The notes: a model not told the origin generated them from the letters alone. Counted from the stretch's first letter, positions 1-8,296 are shown. The stretch: 64,000 nucleotides of DNA from Paenibacillus tianjinensis (GCF_017086365.1 NZ_CP070969.1:2170001-2234000), one strand, 5' to 3'. Numbers and translations are program-made.

Positions 1-693
1 AGTGGTATCACAGAGCGTGCATTGGTGCTTCAGCAGGATGCCCTTACATCCACCGACAATGCCAAACGGATCTATGAATCCGTGCGGGTTGAAATGGAGA
101 AAGCCATCGAGCAGTCGGGGGCCATCAATGAAATTAACGTGCTCGCCGATACCATCCTCTCTATCACCAGCCAGACGAATCTGCTTGCGCTGAATGCAGC
201 CATTGAAGCCGCGCGGGCAGGAGAAGCAGGCCGGGGCTTCGCCGTCGTGGCGGGTGAAATCCGTAAGCTGGCGGAGAAATCCTCTGAGACGGCTGCGGGC
301 ATCCAGGGTGTTGTCAAAAATGTGTATTCTTCTGTGGAGCAGATGAAAGAGCATTCGGAGGCTATGCTAGAATTTATAGATCAGAATGTATTAAGCGACT
401 ATGAACGGTTAACCGAAGTTAGCCAGCAGTATAATGATGATGCCTCCACGATCAATCAGCTGATGGGGCAGTTCGAGGAAGCTGCCGATCATCTGAACGA
501 GACCGTGTCCAGTATTGCCATAGCGGTCAATGAGGTCGCGGCTACCGTGAATGAGGGAGCGATCGGTGTACAGGATATTGCAGAAAAAACTGCTGATATC
601 GTTGAGAAGACCTTCCATGAAGCAGCTATGGCTGACGAGAATACCCAGAGCGCCAAAGAGCTGCAGGGACTGGTGGAAAAGTTCAAAATATAA
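1..693 (+). CDS. Methyl-accepting chemotaxis protein, C-terminal part (5' end outside window)
   Basis: The frame is open from base 1, so only the last 230 residues of a chemoreceptor are present. They contain the highly conserved cytoplasmic hairpin tip ([20 protein letters not shown] followed by [18 protein letters not shown]), which contacts CheA and CheW. The rest is a long alpha-helical coiled coil with glutamine/glutamate-rich heptads typical of the adaptation region. The sensor domain and any membrane segments lie upstream of the window, so ligand and topology cannot be judged. A strong terminator follows directly, so this is the last gene of its transcript. Confidence 0.95.
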   Translation, partial: SGITERALVLQQDALTSTDNAKRIYESVRVEMEKAIEQSGAINEINVLADTILSITSQTNLLALNAAIEAARAGEAGRGFAVVAGEIRKLAEKSSETAAGIQGVVKNVYSSVEQMKEHSEAMLEFIDQNVLSDYERLTEVSQQYNDDASTINQLMGQFEEAADHLNETVSSIAIAVNEVAATVNEGAIGVQDIAEKTADIVEKTFHEAAMADENTQSAKELQGLVEKFKI

Positions 694-702
694 GCAATTC
701 TT

Positions 703-731
703 AACCCCGCCGGGAATCCGGCGGGTTTTTT
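703..731 (+). terminator. Intrinsic terminator after the chemoreceptor gene
   Basis: An 8-bp GC-only stem (CCCGCCGG / CCGGCGGG) with a 4-base loop is followed by a run of T. It starts about 10 bases after the stop codon. Confidence 0.9.
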
Positions 732-873
732 CGCCTCTCTTGTCAAATTAATTTGGTTTTTGCGGGTTCTTCCTGTTTTTTTGGTCCATAATGATAGTAA
801 GGAATGCGTTTTCCGCCGGAACAAGGGAACAGAGAGGATTATTGCTGCTCCTGTTATAGGGGGTGATACTGCT

Positions 874-2115
874 ATGTTTGAGATCAGGCAGGTAGAGGAA
901 GAACCGCAGGGGAGCGACCAGATGCGGCAGCTTCAGGAGAGCTTTTTGCAGCAGATGGTCAAGGAGGATTGGCTCAGTACGGAACCGGTCAGAAACCGGC
1001 TGCGCCAGCTCAAGCTGACTGCGCTTGCAGGAGAGGGCTTGAAGCTGCGGTATGCTGCAATCGAACTGAAAGTGCCGTCAGAGCTCATGGCTTCCAGGCA
1101 CAAGGACCGGCTGTTAACACATACGCTATTTCAGCAAGTGTGCCGGGAGACGGCAGGCAGATGGAAGCATATTTACCCGTTCGGTGATGAAGCTGATCCG
1201 CTGCGGATGTATTTCCTGATTCCTTCGAAAGAGGGAGTGGAGCATGCAAACCGCGCTGAACGTTTCATAGAGGAGCTGTTACAGAAACTTAAGGATATGA
1301 TGGAGCTGGATTGCTCCTGTGCAGCCGGACTGGAAGTGAAAGGCCTGAAGCGGGTGGAAAATGCGTTTGCTTCCTGCCTGTGTGCCTTACACAGAACCAA
1401 TAGGACTGCCGCTGAAGGTTGGATAGAAGCCGGGACGAGTATGGTGATGATGACCTGGTTGTCCCCTGAGGAAGAGCGCAGGCTGGCGCGAATGATAGAA
1501 CTAACGGATTTAGCTATGTATGCGGGGGAACTGGATCTTCTTTTTGAGGTTGGTGAACGGGAACAAATACCGTTTGACATCTCCATGTATAAGTCCATGC
1601 GGCTGCTTCTGCTCCTAACAGCTATAGCCCGTAAATTTGAATGCAGCGGGACGGCCTTAGGGAAATTTATGTGGAATAGTCACAAGACACTGGCTGCCTG
1701 CACCTCACATGAGGCACTGAAGCAGCAGCTGCATGAACTGGGACTGCTGGTAATGGAAGAAGTTACGCTGGCACGTAATTCCCGCATAAGCGCTCTACCC
1801 GAAGCGGTCAGAAGATATATGGAAAGAAACTATGGCTGTGAGCTGTCGCTTGCTGCTGCAGCGCAGCTGTTCGGCTTGGAGGAACATAGCCTGTCCCGCC
1901 AGTTCAAACAGCATGTGGGCATTCCGCTGGCCGATTATGTTGCCAAGATTAGAATGGCCAAAGCGGAACAGCTGCTGCAGGCTGACAGTCTGAAGCTCCA
2001 GGAGCTGGCACTGCTCGTCGGCTATTCCAGTCTGAGCCATTTTGTCAGCGCCTTCAAAAAATTCAGCGGCAAAAGCCCCAAGGAGTATCGCGAGCGGCTC
2101 CAGAGAACCCGCTAA
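874..2115 (+). CDS. AraC-family transcriptional regulator
   Basis: The last 100 or so residues form a two-helix-turn-helix AraC DNA-binding domain (LSLAAAAQLFGLEEHSLSRQ, then LQELALLVGYSSLSHFVSAF and KFSGKSPKEYRERL). The first 300 residues match no effector domain I recognise; they are mainly helical and rich in Leu and Glu. The frame is open further upstream to 760, but ATG 874 is chosen because GGGGGTG lies 7 bases before it. It has its own terminator and no obvious operon partner. Target genes cannot be inferred; the neighbouring chemoreceptor is in a separate transcript. Confidence 0.9.
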   Translation: MFEIRQVEEEPQGSDQMRQLQESFLQQMVKEDWLSTEPVRNRLRQLKLTALAGEGLKLRYAAIELKVPSELMASRHKDRLLTHTLFQQVCRETAGRWKHIYPFGDEADPLRMYFLIPSKEGVEHANRAERFIEELLQKLKDMMELDCSCAAGLEVKGLKRVENAFASCLCALHRTNRTAAEGWIEAGTSMVMMTWLSPEEERRLARMIELTDLAMYAGELDLLFEVGEREQIPFDISMYKSMRLLLLLTAIARKFECSGTALGKFMWNSHKTLAACTSHEALKQQLHELGLLVMEEVTLARNSRISALPEAVRRYMERNYGCELSLAAAAQLFGLEEHSLSRQFKQHVGIPLADYVAKIRMAKAEQLLQADSLKLQELALLVGYSSLSHFVSAFKKFSGKSPKEYRERLQRTR

Positions 2116-2133
2116 CAGCAGCCAAAAAAGTAC

Positions 2134-2176
2134 TGAAAACACCGTATCAGACGAAGGTCTGATTACGGCTGTTTTT
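2134..2176 (+). terminator. Intrinsic terminator after the araC-type gene
   Basis: CCGTATCAGAC pairs with GTCTGATTACGG across a GAAG loop (one bulge), extended by AAAACA/TGTTTT and ending in T5. It lies between convergent genes and may also serve the minus strand. Confidence 0.8.
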
Positions 2177-2202
2177 GGGCGGACATCGTCCTGCGTTCAT
2201 GC

Positions 2203-2601
2203 TTACTGTGCGCGCGGATATTCAAAAGCATTCACCAGTTTCACAAACCCGATCTTCGGATAATAGTCCATGGCTGTGGGTGCAGATAAGAGCAGCAGCA
2301 TAACTTCTTCTCCCAGTTGTCCGCGCAGCACATGGATCAGCTCTTTGCCGATTCCCTGATGCTGGTATTCCTTGCGGACGGCCAGATCAGATAGATAACA
2401 GCAGAGAGAGAAGTCAGTAATTGCACGGGCCACGCCTACCAGGCGGTCGCCGTCCCAGGCTGTAATGAGGATGTCGGCATGCTCCAGCATCCGGCCGATC
2501 CGCCTCAGATCATCTACAGGACGGCGCAATCCGGCGCTGATGAAGAGCTCTGCAGCCTGCGACGCCTCAAGCGGGGCATTTATTGTGTAAGAAATAGTCA
2601 T
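2203..2601 (-). CDS. GNAT-family N-acetyltransferase
   Basis: The 132-residue protein has the GNAT acetyl-CoA-binding core: the beta4-alpha3 stretch around residues 70-95 (LSDLAVRKEYQHQGIGKELI) carries the Q-x-x-G-I-G pyrophosphate loop, and the C-terminus has the usual YYPKIGFVK motif. Substrate is unknown; the family acetylates amines of small molecules or proteins. A TTG start 18 bases upstream is possible in frame, but ATG 2601 is preferred because GAGGAG sits about 8 bases before it. It is probably monocistronic. Confidence 0.88.
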   Translation of the reverse strand: MTISYTINAPLEASQAAELFISAGLRRPVDDLRRIGRMLEHADILITAWDGDRLVGVARAITDFSLCCYLSDLAVRKEYQHQGIGKELIHVLRGQLGEEVMLLLLSAPTAMDYYPKIGFVKLVNAFEYPRAQ

Positions 2602-2733
2602 AACGGATACACTCCTCAAGGTTAGTTGGTGATTGTTTGAACTCAGTATGAGGAGTAATTGGACCAGAGAACAGAGCCAATTTGTTGAAAGTATTCTGGT
2701 TCAGACCTTGTGATCAGAGGTTTTCAGCCCGCC

Positions 2734-4008
2734 TTAACCAAAAATAATCTTCTGCGCTCCTTCAGCCGTTACTACCTGCTCCGTTTGCAGCGCCATGTCC
2801 TTCAGCCGCAGCTTGCCTTGCTCTGCTTCGCTTTCCCCGACCAGCAGACAATACCGGGTGCCCTTGGCAGAGGCTGATGCGAGCGTTTTTTTGAGCTTGC
2901 GTTTACCTGTGTCTACACTGACCCGGATGCCTGCATTTCGCAGTTCTGCTGCGGCGAGCAGTGCCTGCGGCATTGTCTCACCAATCGGAATGATCAGCAC
3001 TCCTGAATTCTCCTCCTGAACCGGGCGCTCCCCGAGCAGTGCCATAATAGACTCCATCCCGAATGAGATGCCCACTGTCGGATACGGGATATCATCCCGC
3101 CCCACCAGCCTGCCGATGATATCATCATACCGTCCGCCGCCGCCAAGGCTGGACGGATAGCTGCCTGTGGCATCGAAAATTTCATACACCGTTCCGGTGT
3201 AAAAGGACAGACCCCGCGAAAGGAACGGGTCGAATACGCAAGCAGCGGAGAGTCCCGTAGCATCAATCAGCTGCTGCAGGGCCAGTATTTCGAGTGTGCC
3301 GGGCTGACCAGTCAGACCATAGCGGTCTGCCAGACTTCCGAAGTCTGTATTGTCCGTCTCCAGCAGCTTGGTAATGGCGAGCAGCGCTTCCGCAGACAAG
3401 TCCTTCTGGCGGAGCTCTGCCAATACACCCTGGCTGCCAATTTTGGCAAGCTTATCTAAGGTCAGCATTACGGACAGGCCGTCAACCTCAGGAACGCCGA
3501 CCGCAGACAGAATTTCACCAAGGAACCGGCGGTTGTTCCATTTAAGGACGATGGGAATCTCCAGCCTGCGGAAGACTTCCACGGCCAGCTGCATCAGCTC
3601 GGCTTCGGCCTGCGGGCCGGCAATTCCGACCACATCGGCATCACATTGCAGGAACTCGCGCAGCCGGCCTTTTTTGACCGGGCCATCACGGAATACCTTC
3701 CCGATCTCATAACGTTTATAGGGAAACTCGATTCCCGGATTCAGCGCAATCACTTTGGCGAACGGGATCGTCAGATCATAGCGCAGTCCCAATGTGCGGC
3801 CGCCTTGGTCCGTCAGCTGATACATTTCGCGGAGAATTTCGTCACCGCCGGCATATTTGGAGGTCAGCAGCTCCAGTTCATTCAGCATGGTGGTCTCCAT
3901 CGGTTCAAAATCATACAGCCCGAACAGTTCGCGCAGCGTACCCTGTACCTTTTGTCTGATCGCCTGCTCCCGTCCGAAATAATCATAGGTTCCTTTAATA
4001 TTTTGCAT
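2734..4008 (-). CDS. hisS: Histidyl-tRNA synthetase, divergent (HisS2-like) type
   Basis: A 424-residue class II synthetase that would charge tRNA-His. Motif 2 is clear (RYEIGKVFRDGPVKKGRLRE then QCDADVVG), the histidine-binding segments are present as RGLSFYTGTVYEI and LGGGGRYDDIIG, and a C-terminal anticodon-binding domain (from about residue 335) separates it from HisZ, the regulatory paralogue. It is atypical: the usual GLDYYTGTVFE is changed, and motif 3 reads GISFGMESI, lacking the usual arginine. From memory this resembles the second HisRS of the Bacillus cereus group. ATG 4008 is chosen for its AAAGGAG Shine-Dalgarno site; the longer open frame upstream runs into the leader. Expression is probably controlled by the attenuator at 4142-4338. 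Confidence 0.88.
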   Translation of the reverse strand: MQNIKGTYDYFGREQAIRQKVQGTLRELFGLYDFEPMETTMLNELELLTSKYAGGDEILREMYQLTDQGGRTLGLRYDLTIPFAKVIALNPGIEFPYKRYEIGKVFRDGPVKKGRLREFLQCDADVVGIAGPQAEAELMQLAVEVFRRLEIPIVLKWNNRRFLGEILSAVGVPEVDGLSVMLTLDKLAKIGSQGVLAELRQKDLSAEALLAITKLLETDNTDFGSLADRYGLTGQPGTLEILALQQLIDATGLSAACVFDPFLSRGLSFYTGTVYEIFDATGSYPSSLGGGGRYDDIIGRLVGRDDIPYPTVGISFGMESIMALLGERPVQEENSGVLIIPIGETMPQALLAAAELRNAGIRVSVDTGKRKLKKTLASASAKGTRYCLLVGESEAEQGKLRLKDMALQTEQVVTAEGAQKIIFG

Positions 4009-4047
4009 CTTCAGCAGCTCCTTTTCATTAGCTATATCTAGGTTCCG

Positions 4048-4134
4048 GTAATTCCGGCAAAACAAAATAACCCCACAAAGTGGCGCTCTCACATGGAAGT
4101 TAACTCAAATACTTTGCGGGGACCCCGGAATTAC
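4048..4134. repeat. 87-bp nested inverted-repeat element between hisS and its attenuator
   Basis: The element is bounded by a perfect 10-bp inverted repeat (GTAATTCCGG at 4048-4057, CCGGAATTAC at 4125-4134). Inside lies a second 10-bp stem (4071-4080 with 4112-4121, one G-U pair on the minus-strand RNA) around a 31-base loop. In the hisS transcript the inner stem is followed by a U-rich stretch, so it could act as a second terminator. The nested symmetrical layout also fits a small dispersed repeat. Confidence 0.6.
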
Positions 4135-4146
4135 AGTTTTGAAATG

Positions 4147-4184
4147 AAAAAAAAACGCGTAGGACCTCGTGGTCCTGCGCGTTT
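4147..4184 (-). terminator. Attenuator terminator upstream of hisS
   Basis: A 14-bp stem (4153-4166 with 4171-4184, one G-U pair, 4-base loop) is followed on the minus strand by nine U residues. It stands about 145 bases before the hisS start codon, with no protein gene other than the leader peptide between the promoter and it. Confidence 0.9.
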
Positions 4185-4246
4185 CGTATCCCGCAGGGAG
4201 GTCAAACGCAAAATGCGTTAGCCCTCCCTGAACTCATTCAGGTGTG

Positions 4247-4309
4247 CTAACGCTGCTTGTGATGATGAAGCTGATTCTGTATGATGGAAATGCTGTTTAT
4301 AAGGTTCAC
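4247..4309 (-). CDS. His-rich leader peptide of hisS (20 aa)
   Basis: GTG start at 4309, stop TAG at 4247-4249; the product is MNLINSISIIQNQLHHHKQR. The three histidine codons are consecutive (CAT CAT CAC, 4259-4267) and lie six codons before the stop. An AAGGGAG ribosome binding site (4319-4325) lies 9 bases before the start. The stop codon falls inside the 5' strand of hairpin P2, which is what couples translation to RNA folding in classic attenuators. The peptide itself probably has no function beyond being translated. It is too short for coding statistics, so the case rests on position, codons and structure. Confidence 0.75.
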   Translation of the reverse strand: MNLINSISIIQNQLHHHKQR

Positions 4310-4344
4310 AGGAAAAAGCTCCCTTCAGCTTTAGATTACTGCAC

Positions 4345-4373
4345 ATTATAGACGATGAAGATCATCCATGCAA
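4345..4373 (-). promoter_or_regulatory. Sigma-A promoter of the hisS leader
   Basis: On the minus strand, TTGCAT (4368-4373) and a perfect TATAAT (4345-4350) are separated by 17 bases. Transcription would begin near 4338, about 30 bases before the leader-peptide start codon. Confidence 0.85.
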
Positions 4374-4425
4374 GCAGCATTTTCAGCATCAAACCGAATG
4401 GACTCATACGAAAAGGGGATTATTT

Positions 4426-5088
4426 ATGGATAATCAACAATGGATTGCAGCTGCCGAAGACTTTGCCAAAGCGCAGCTGGGCCGGGATACCACAGGCCAT
4501 GACTGGTTTCATACAGACCGTGTGCGCAATACGGCTGCGTTGATCGCCGGGATGGAGGGTGCGGATGTCCTAACCTGCACCATAGCCGCGCTGCTGCATG
4601 ATGTGGCTGACGAGAAGCTGAACTCTTCTAAGGAAGCGGGACTGCACAAAGTACATAACTGGCTGGTTGAGCATCTCGCAAATGAGGAGAGAATCAGACA
4701 TATAATGCTGATTATTGAGACGATGTCTTTCAGTGGCGGCGGAGGGACTCCCATGTCTACACTGGAAGGACAATGTGTACAGGATGCAGACCGGCTGGAT
4801 GCGCTTGGGGCAATAGGCATTGCGAGAACGATGGTTTTTTCGGGGGCAAAAGGGCGGCCGGTCTACGATCCGGATCTTACGCCGCGCGATGAATCGCTGC
4901 AGAAAGAATACCGTGATTATTCTAAGGGTACGGCGGTCAATCATTTTTATGAGAAGCTGCTGAAGCTGAAAGACCTGATGAATACACCCTATGGACGCAA
5001 GCTGGCCGAAGAACGGCATGATTTCATGCTGCTGTATCTGGAGCAATTTTATAAGGAATGGAATCAGGGCAGCCAGAAGCTGCTATAA
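4426..5088 (+). CDS. HD-domain phosphohydrolase (YedJ-like)
   Basis: The 220-residue protein has the HD metal-site signature: HDWFHTDRV near residue 24, ALLHDVADEK near 57, and DADRLDALGAIGIART near residue 125. This subfamily (YedJ in Bacillus and E. coli) consists of soluble metal-dependent phosphohydrolases of unsettled physiological substrate. ATG 4426 has AGGGG 8 bases upstream. The gene diverges from the hisS leader, with which it shares a short intergenic region, and is followed 33 bases later by the helicase gene in the same direction. Confidence 0.9.
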   Translation: MDNQQWIAAAEDFAKAQLGRDTTGHDWFHTDRVRNTAALIAGMEGADVLTCTIAALLHDVADEKLNSSKEAGLHKVHNWLVEHLANEERIRHIMLIIETMSFSGGGGTPMSTLEGQCVQDADRLDALGAIGIARTMVFSGAKGRPVYDPDLTPRDESLQKEYRDYSKGTAVNHFYEKLLKLKDLMNTPYGRKLAEERHDFMLLYLEQFYKEWNQGSQKLL

Positions 5089-5121
5089 TGAGACCATGCT
5101 TAACACGGAAGGAACAACTAC

Positions 5122-6567
5122 ATGAGTGAGTTACAGTTTAGAGATTATGATTTAAATGAAGAGATTATCAAGGCACTGGACGTTCTTGGCTATCATAGCC
5201 CGACCGAAGTACAGAGCAAGGTCATTCCGGCCGCTCTGAAGGGACAGGATCTGATCGTCAAATCACAGACCGGCAGCGGCAAAACGGCCTCGTTCGGCAT
5301 CCCGGTCTGTGAACTGGTGGATTGGGCGGAGAACAAACCGCAGGTCTTGGTGCTGACTCCGACAAGGGAATTAGCCGCACAGGTCAAGGAAGACATTACG
5401 AATATCGGACGCTTCAAGCGGATCAAAGCGGTGGCCTTATTCGGTAAGCAGCCGTTTGCCCCGCAGAAGATTGAGCTGACACAAAAAACGCATGTTGTAG
5501 TAGGCACGCCTGGACGGGTGTTTGACCATATCGAACGCGGCACACTGCCGCTGAACCGGATCAAGACGCTCGTCATTGACGAAGCGGATGAAATGCTCAG
5601 CATGGGCTTTATCGAGCAGATTGAGAAGATCATCCAGCAGCTTCCGCGGGAGCGGGTCACAATGCTGTTCTCGGCGACATTGCCGGAGGCTGTAAAGAAC
5701 CTGTGCCGTAAATATATGACTCAGCCGGTAGATATTGAGATCGAGGCTGCCGGGATGACTACTGCATCCATTGAGCATGCCCTGATTGAAGTGAGACAAG
5801 CGGCCAAGTTCGCGCTGCTGCTCGATTTGCTTACGGTAGAGAATCCGGACAGCTGCATTATTTTTTGCCGCACCCAGGATCAGGTGAATGCGTTGTTCCG
5901 CGGGATGGCCGATCAGGAGCTTCCGGTGGACAAAATCCACGGGGGGATGATGCAGGACGAGCGGTTTGAAGTGATGAACGCTTTTAAGCGAGGCCAGTTC
6001 CGCTATTTGATCGCTACGGATGTTGCTGCCCGCGGCATTGATATCGAGAACATTACCCATGTCATCAACTATGATATCCCGATGGAAAAAGAGAGCTATG
6101 TGCACCGCACCGGCCGGACGGCCCGCGCAGGCAAAAGCGGTAAAGCCATCACGTTTGTTACGCCAAATGAACACAAATGGGTGGCGGACATTGAAGGCTA
6201 TATCGGCTTCAGCATTCCGGTGATGAAGGCTCCCTCGGAGGATGCCGTAGCGTATGCCAAACCGGCTTTTGAGCAGAAGCTTGGCAAGCAGCAGGTGCGC
6301 AAGGTTGGTAAGACTGAGGTCATGAACCAGAACATCATGAAGCTGTATTTCAACGGCGGCAAGAAAAAGAAGCTCAGAGCAGTGGATTTCGTCGGCACCA
6401 TTGCGAAGCTTGAGGGAATCACCGCCGATGATATCGGGATCATTACCATTCAGGATAACGTAACCTATGTGGACATTCTGAACGGTAAAGGCGCACTGGT
6501 CTTGCAGGCGATGAGAGACACTACGGTAAAAGGCAAGCTGCTTAAGGTGCATATTGCAAAAAAGTGA
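5122..6567 (+). CDS. dbpA: DEAD-box ATP-dependent RNA helicase DbpA (YxiN)
   Basis: Two RecA-like domains carry the full DEAD-box motif set: Q-motif region, [12 protein letters not shown] (I), PTRELA (Ia), TPGRV (Ib), DEAD (II), SAT (III) and [10 protein letters not shown] (VI). The last 75 or so residues form the DbpA/YxiN RNA-binding domain ([19 protein letters not shown] to HIAKK), which in studied members recognises hairpin 92 of 23S rRNA and directs the helicase to late 50S assembly. At 481 residues it has the expected length. The start has a GGAAGGA-type ribosome site. It could be co-transcribed with the HD hydrolase gene; a terminator follows. Confidence 0.96.
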   Translation: MSELQFRDYDLNEEIIKALDVLGYHSPTEVQSKVIPAALKGQDLIVKSQTGSGKTASFGIPVCELVDWAENKPQVLVLTPTRELAAQVKEDITNIGRFKRIKAVALFGKQPFAPQKIELTQKTHVVVGTPGRVFDHIERGTLPLNRIKTLVIDEADEMLSMGFIEQIEKIIQQLPRERVTMLFSATLPEAVKNLCRKYMTQPVDIEIEAAGMTTASIEHALIEVRQAAKFALLLDLLTVENPDSCIIFCRTQDQVNALFRGMADQELPVDKIHGGMMQDERFEVMNAFKRGQFRYLIATDVAARGIDIENITHVINYDIPMEKESYVHRTGRTARAGKSGKAITFVTPNEHKWVADIEGYIGFSIPVMKAPSEDAVAYAKPAFEQKLGKQQVRKVGKTEVMNQNIMKLYFNGGKKKKLRAVDFVGTIAKLEGITADDIGIITIQDNVTYVDILNGKGALVLQAMRDTTVKGKLLKVHIAKK

Positions 6568-6585
6568 TGTGATGTAAAAGCTGAG

Positions 6586-6644
6586 AAAGTCTCATTTCTT
6601 CTATGAAGGGCACTCCGTTCATGGACTGAATAGAGGCTTTTTTT
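6586..6644 (+). terminator. Intrinsic terminator after dbpA
   Basis: The outer stem AAAGTCTC/GAGGCTTT encloses an inner CTATGAA/TTCATGG stem and is followed by a T-run. Confidence 0.8.
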
Positions 6645-6750
6645 GCGGCGGAAACCGGCCGCGACGTGACTTTTCCGGCTGCAAACCGCTCACGGATAGC
6701 GTACATTTCAACTTAAACTCAGGAATTATGCCTACCGGAGGGATGCAAGG

Positions 6751-7986
6751 ATGATGAATGTCAGAAGCAGGGAATTCGCGGTTCCCTTTTTGCAAAGCTT
6801 AATCCAGGTGGATACCTGCAATCCACCGGGGAATGAGCACTGTTTGTCACAGCTGCTGCAGGAATTTTTGTTGGAGGCTGGCCTTGATAGCCGTATCACC
6901 GGCATTGGTGGAATTGAGCAGCGGCGCAGCAATCTGGAGGCGGTGTTTCCAGGCGGCGGGGGCCGGAAGCTGATGTTCTGCGGCCATCTGGATACCGTCA
7001 GTCCTTGGACAGCTGAAGCGGGGAATTACCCGCCGCATGGTGCTGTAATTGAGAACGGCCGGATGTACGGCCGGGGCACCTCCGATATGAAAAGCGGACT
7101 CGCAGCCATGCTGCTTGCTGCAGTCTCGCTGCACCAGGACGGCATCCGGCTGGGCGGCGATCTGATCTTTCTGGCGACAGCCGGGGAAGAGGTCGACAGC
7201 TGCGGAGCACGGCAATATGCGGAGCAGCACAGCCTGGCAGAGCTGGATGGCCTGGTCATCGCTGAGCCGACGGACAGCCGCGTCGCTGTCGGCCATAAAG
7301 GTGCGCTATGGCTGCGGATTTCGCTCTTCGGGCGCAGCGCCCACGGCTCCATGCCACAGCTTGGCTTGAATGCCGTGGAGGGTATGATGGAAGTAATCGC
7401 GCTGCTTCACCGCCATGCGCTGGAGTGGCAGGCCCATGATCCGGTGCTGGGCTCAAGCAGCCTGTCGGTCAACAAGATTGATGGCGGCGTGCAGACCAAT
7501 GTGATTCCCGACCGCTGCACCATCGATGTGGACATCCGGACCGTTCCGCCGCTACGGCATGCTGAGCTGAGGGGCGAAATCACGGCCAAGCTGGAAGAAA
7601 TTCAGCGGCTGCACTCCGGCTACCGCTATCAGGTGGAGGAGCTCCTGGACCGGAGTGTTGTCTATACTGATCCCGGTGAGGAATTAATCCGAATTGCGCT
7701 GGAGCTCGCCGGAAGGACGGGCGGCGCAAGCGGACAAGTCGGCGCGGAAGAAGTGCAGGGGGAGGCTGCTGCAAACGCAGTCGATACTGCAGTACGCGGA
7801 GTATCTTATTATACGGATGCCTCTGTACTCCATGATCACGGGAGACTACCCGTGCTGATCTATGGCCCCGGTGATCCCGGGCTTGCTCATCAGCCGGATG
7901 AGTGGGTCGATATTGAAGCTTTTCTGGATTCGATTGATTTCTACCGTAAGCTGGCCGTCTCTTTCCTTGGAGTTACCGGGGATTAG
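6751..7986 (+). CDS. M20-family metallopeptidase (ArgE/DapE-like)
   Basis: A 411-residue zinc hydrolase of the acetylornithine deacetylase / succinyl-diaminopimelate desuccinylase group. Visible motifs are GHLDTV (first metal His), GRGTSDMKSG (bridging Asp), TAGEEVDS (catalytic Glu pair), AEPTD, the dimerisation-domain GRSAHGS, and GLAHQPDEW with the final metal His near the C-terminus. The fold is catalytic domain, inserted lid or dimerisation domain (about 180-290), then the rest of the catalytic domain. Substrate cannot be assigned from sequence because no arg or dap gene is nearby. GGAGG precedes ATG 6751 at good spacing. Confidence 0.9.
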   Translation: MMNVRSREFAVPFLQSLIQVDTCNPPGNEHCLSQLLQEFLLEAGLDSRITGIGGIEQRRSNLEAVFPGGGGRKLMFCGHLDTVSPWTAEAGNYPPHGAVIENGRMYGRGTSDMKSGLAAMLLAAVSLHQDGIRLGGDLIFLATAGEEVDSCGARQYAEQHSLAELDGLVIAEPTDSRVAVGHKGALWLRISLFGRSAHGSMPQLGLNAVEGMMEVIALLHRHALEWQAHDPVLGSSSLSVNKIDGGVQTNVIPDRCTIDVDIRTVPPLRHAELRGEITAKLEEIQRLHSGYRYQVEELLDRSVVYTDPGEELIRIALELAGRTGGASGQVGAEEVQGEAAANAVDTAVRGVSYYTDASVLHDHGRLPVLIYGPGDPGLAHQPDEWVDIEAFLDSIDFYRKLAVSFLGVTGD

Positions 7987-8005
7987 GCTGTGTCTGCTTA
8001 TCGCG

Positions 8006-8064
8006 CCAACAAACAACCTTCCACCAGCAGCTAATGAGCTGCGAAGCAGAAGGTTGTTTGTTGG
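8006..8064. terminator. Long perfect hairpin after the M20 gene
   Basis: A 15-bp perfect stem (8006-8020 with 8050-8064) encloses a second AGCAGCT/AGCTGC stem. No clean T-run follows, so it may act as a factor-assisted terminator or mRNA 3' stabiliser rather than a textbook intrinsic terminator. Confidence 0.6.
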
Positions 8065-8194
8065 TTCATCATGTATTTTTACAAATATTTGAAGACAATG
8101 TAGGGAATGAACAGCAATTGATGCCGTTTAACCCAGTCCAAGCTGGCTGTTTCCACATATTTTATCAGTATTCAGGTATAAAGGAGGAGATAAC

Positions 8195-8296
8195 ATGAGC
8201 GAAAATGTCGGCGGATACAGCCCGTTCACTTCGACTGGCGCGATTCTGGTATTGTTCATCCTGCTTGTAATCATCACTAAATCCCTCTGGGTATAA
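8195..8296 (+). CDS. YjcZ-like small spore membrane protein (33 aa)
   Basis: A 33-residue peptide (MSENVGGYSPFTSTGAILVL, then FILLVIITKSLWV) with a Gly/Ser/Tyr-rich head and one hydrophobic segment. This matches the layout of the YjcZ family of tiny sporulation-associated proteins of Bacillaceae and Paenibacillaceae. The ribosome binding site AAGGAGGAG (8181-8189) is as strong as any in the window and is followed by an ATG at ideal spacing; a terminator lies just downstream. It is monocistronic. A role in the spore is inferred from family membership only. Confidence 0.85.
   Translation: MSENVGGYSPFTSTGAILVLFILLVIITKSLWV

Larger units (their letters stand above)
4142..4338 (-). promoter_or_regulatory. 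Candidate ribosome-mediated histidine attenuator (hisS leader)
   Basis: In transcript order the leader contains a leader-peptide gene with three tandem His codons and a series of mutually exclusive stems. P2 pairs 4246-4253 with 4215-4222 (GCGTTAGC/GCTAACGC) and has an inner CCTGAA/TTCAGG stem. P3 pairs 4223-4230 with 4194-4201 and has an inner AACGCA/TGCGTT stem. An antiterminator pairs 4192-4197 with 4174-4179, and the terminator is at 4153-4184. P2 excludes P3, P3 excludes the antiterminator, and the antiterminator excludes the terminator. A ribosome at the stop codon would mask P2 and cause termination; a ribosome stalled on His codons would leave P2 free and allow read-through. No T-box consensus is present. 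The pairing is visible in the sequence; the mechanism is inferred. Confidence 0.8.

Noticed and set aside
4009..4373. T-box riboswitch upstream of hisS
   Set aside because: T-boxes are the default for Firmicute synthetase genes, but the AGGGTGGNACCGCG antiterminator consensus is absent, and the visible stems form a leader-peptide attenuator instead.
4142..4373. Stand-alone small RNA (for example 6S RNA) of about 195 nt
   Set aside because: It has a promoter and terminator of suitable spacing, but no long rod with a central bubble; the leader peptide and exclusive stems explain the sequence better.
5437..6552. 371-residue minus-strand frame
   Set aside because: It is antisense to the dbpA helicase gene, which has all family motifs; the antisense product has none and no ribosome site.
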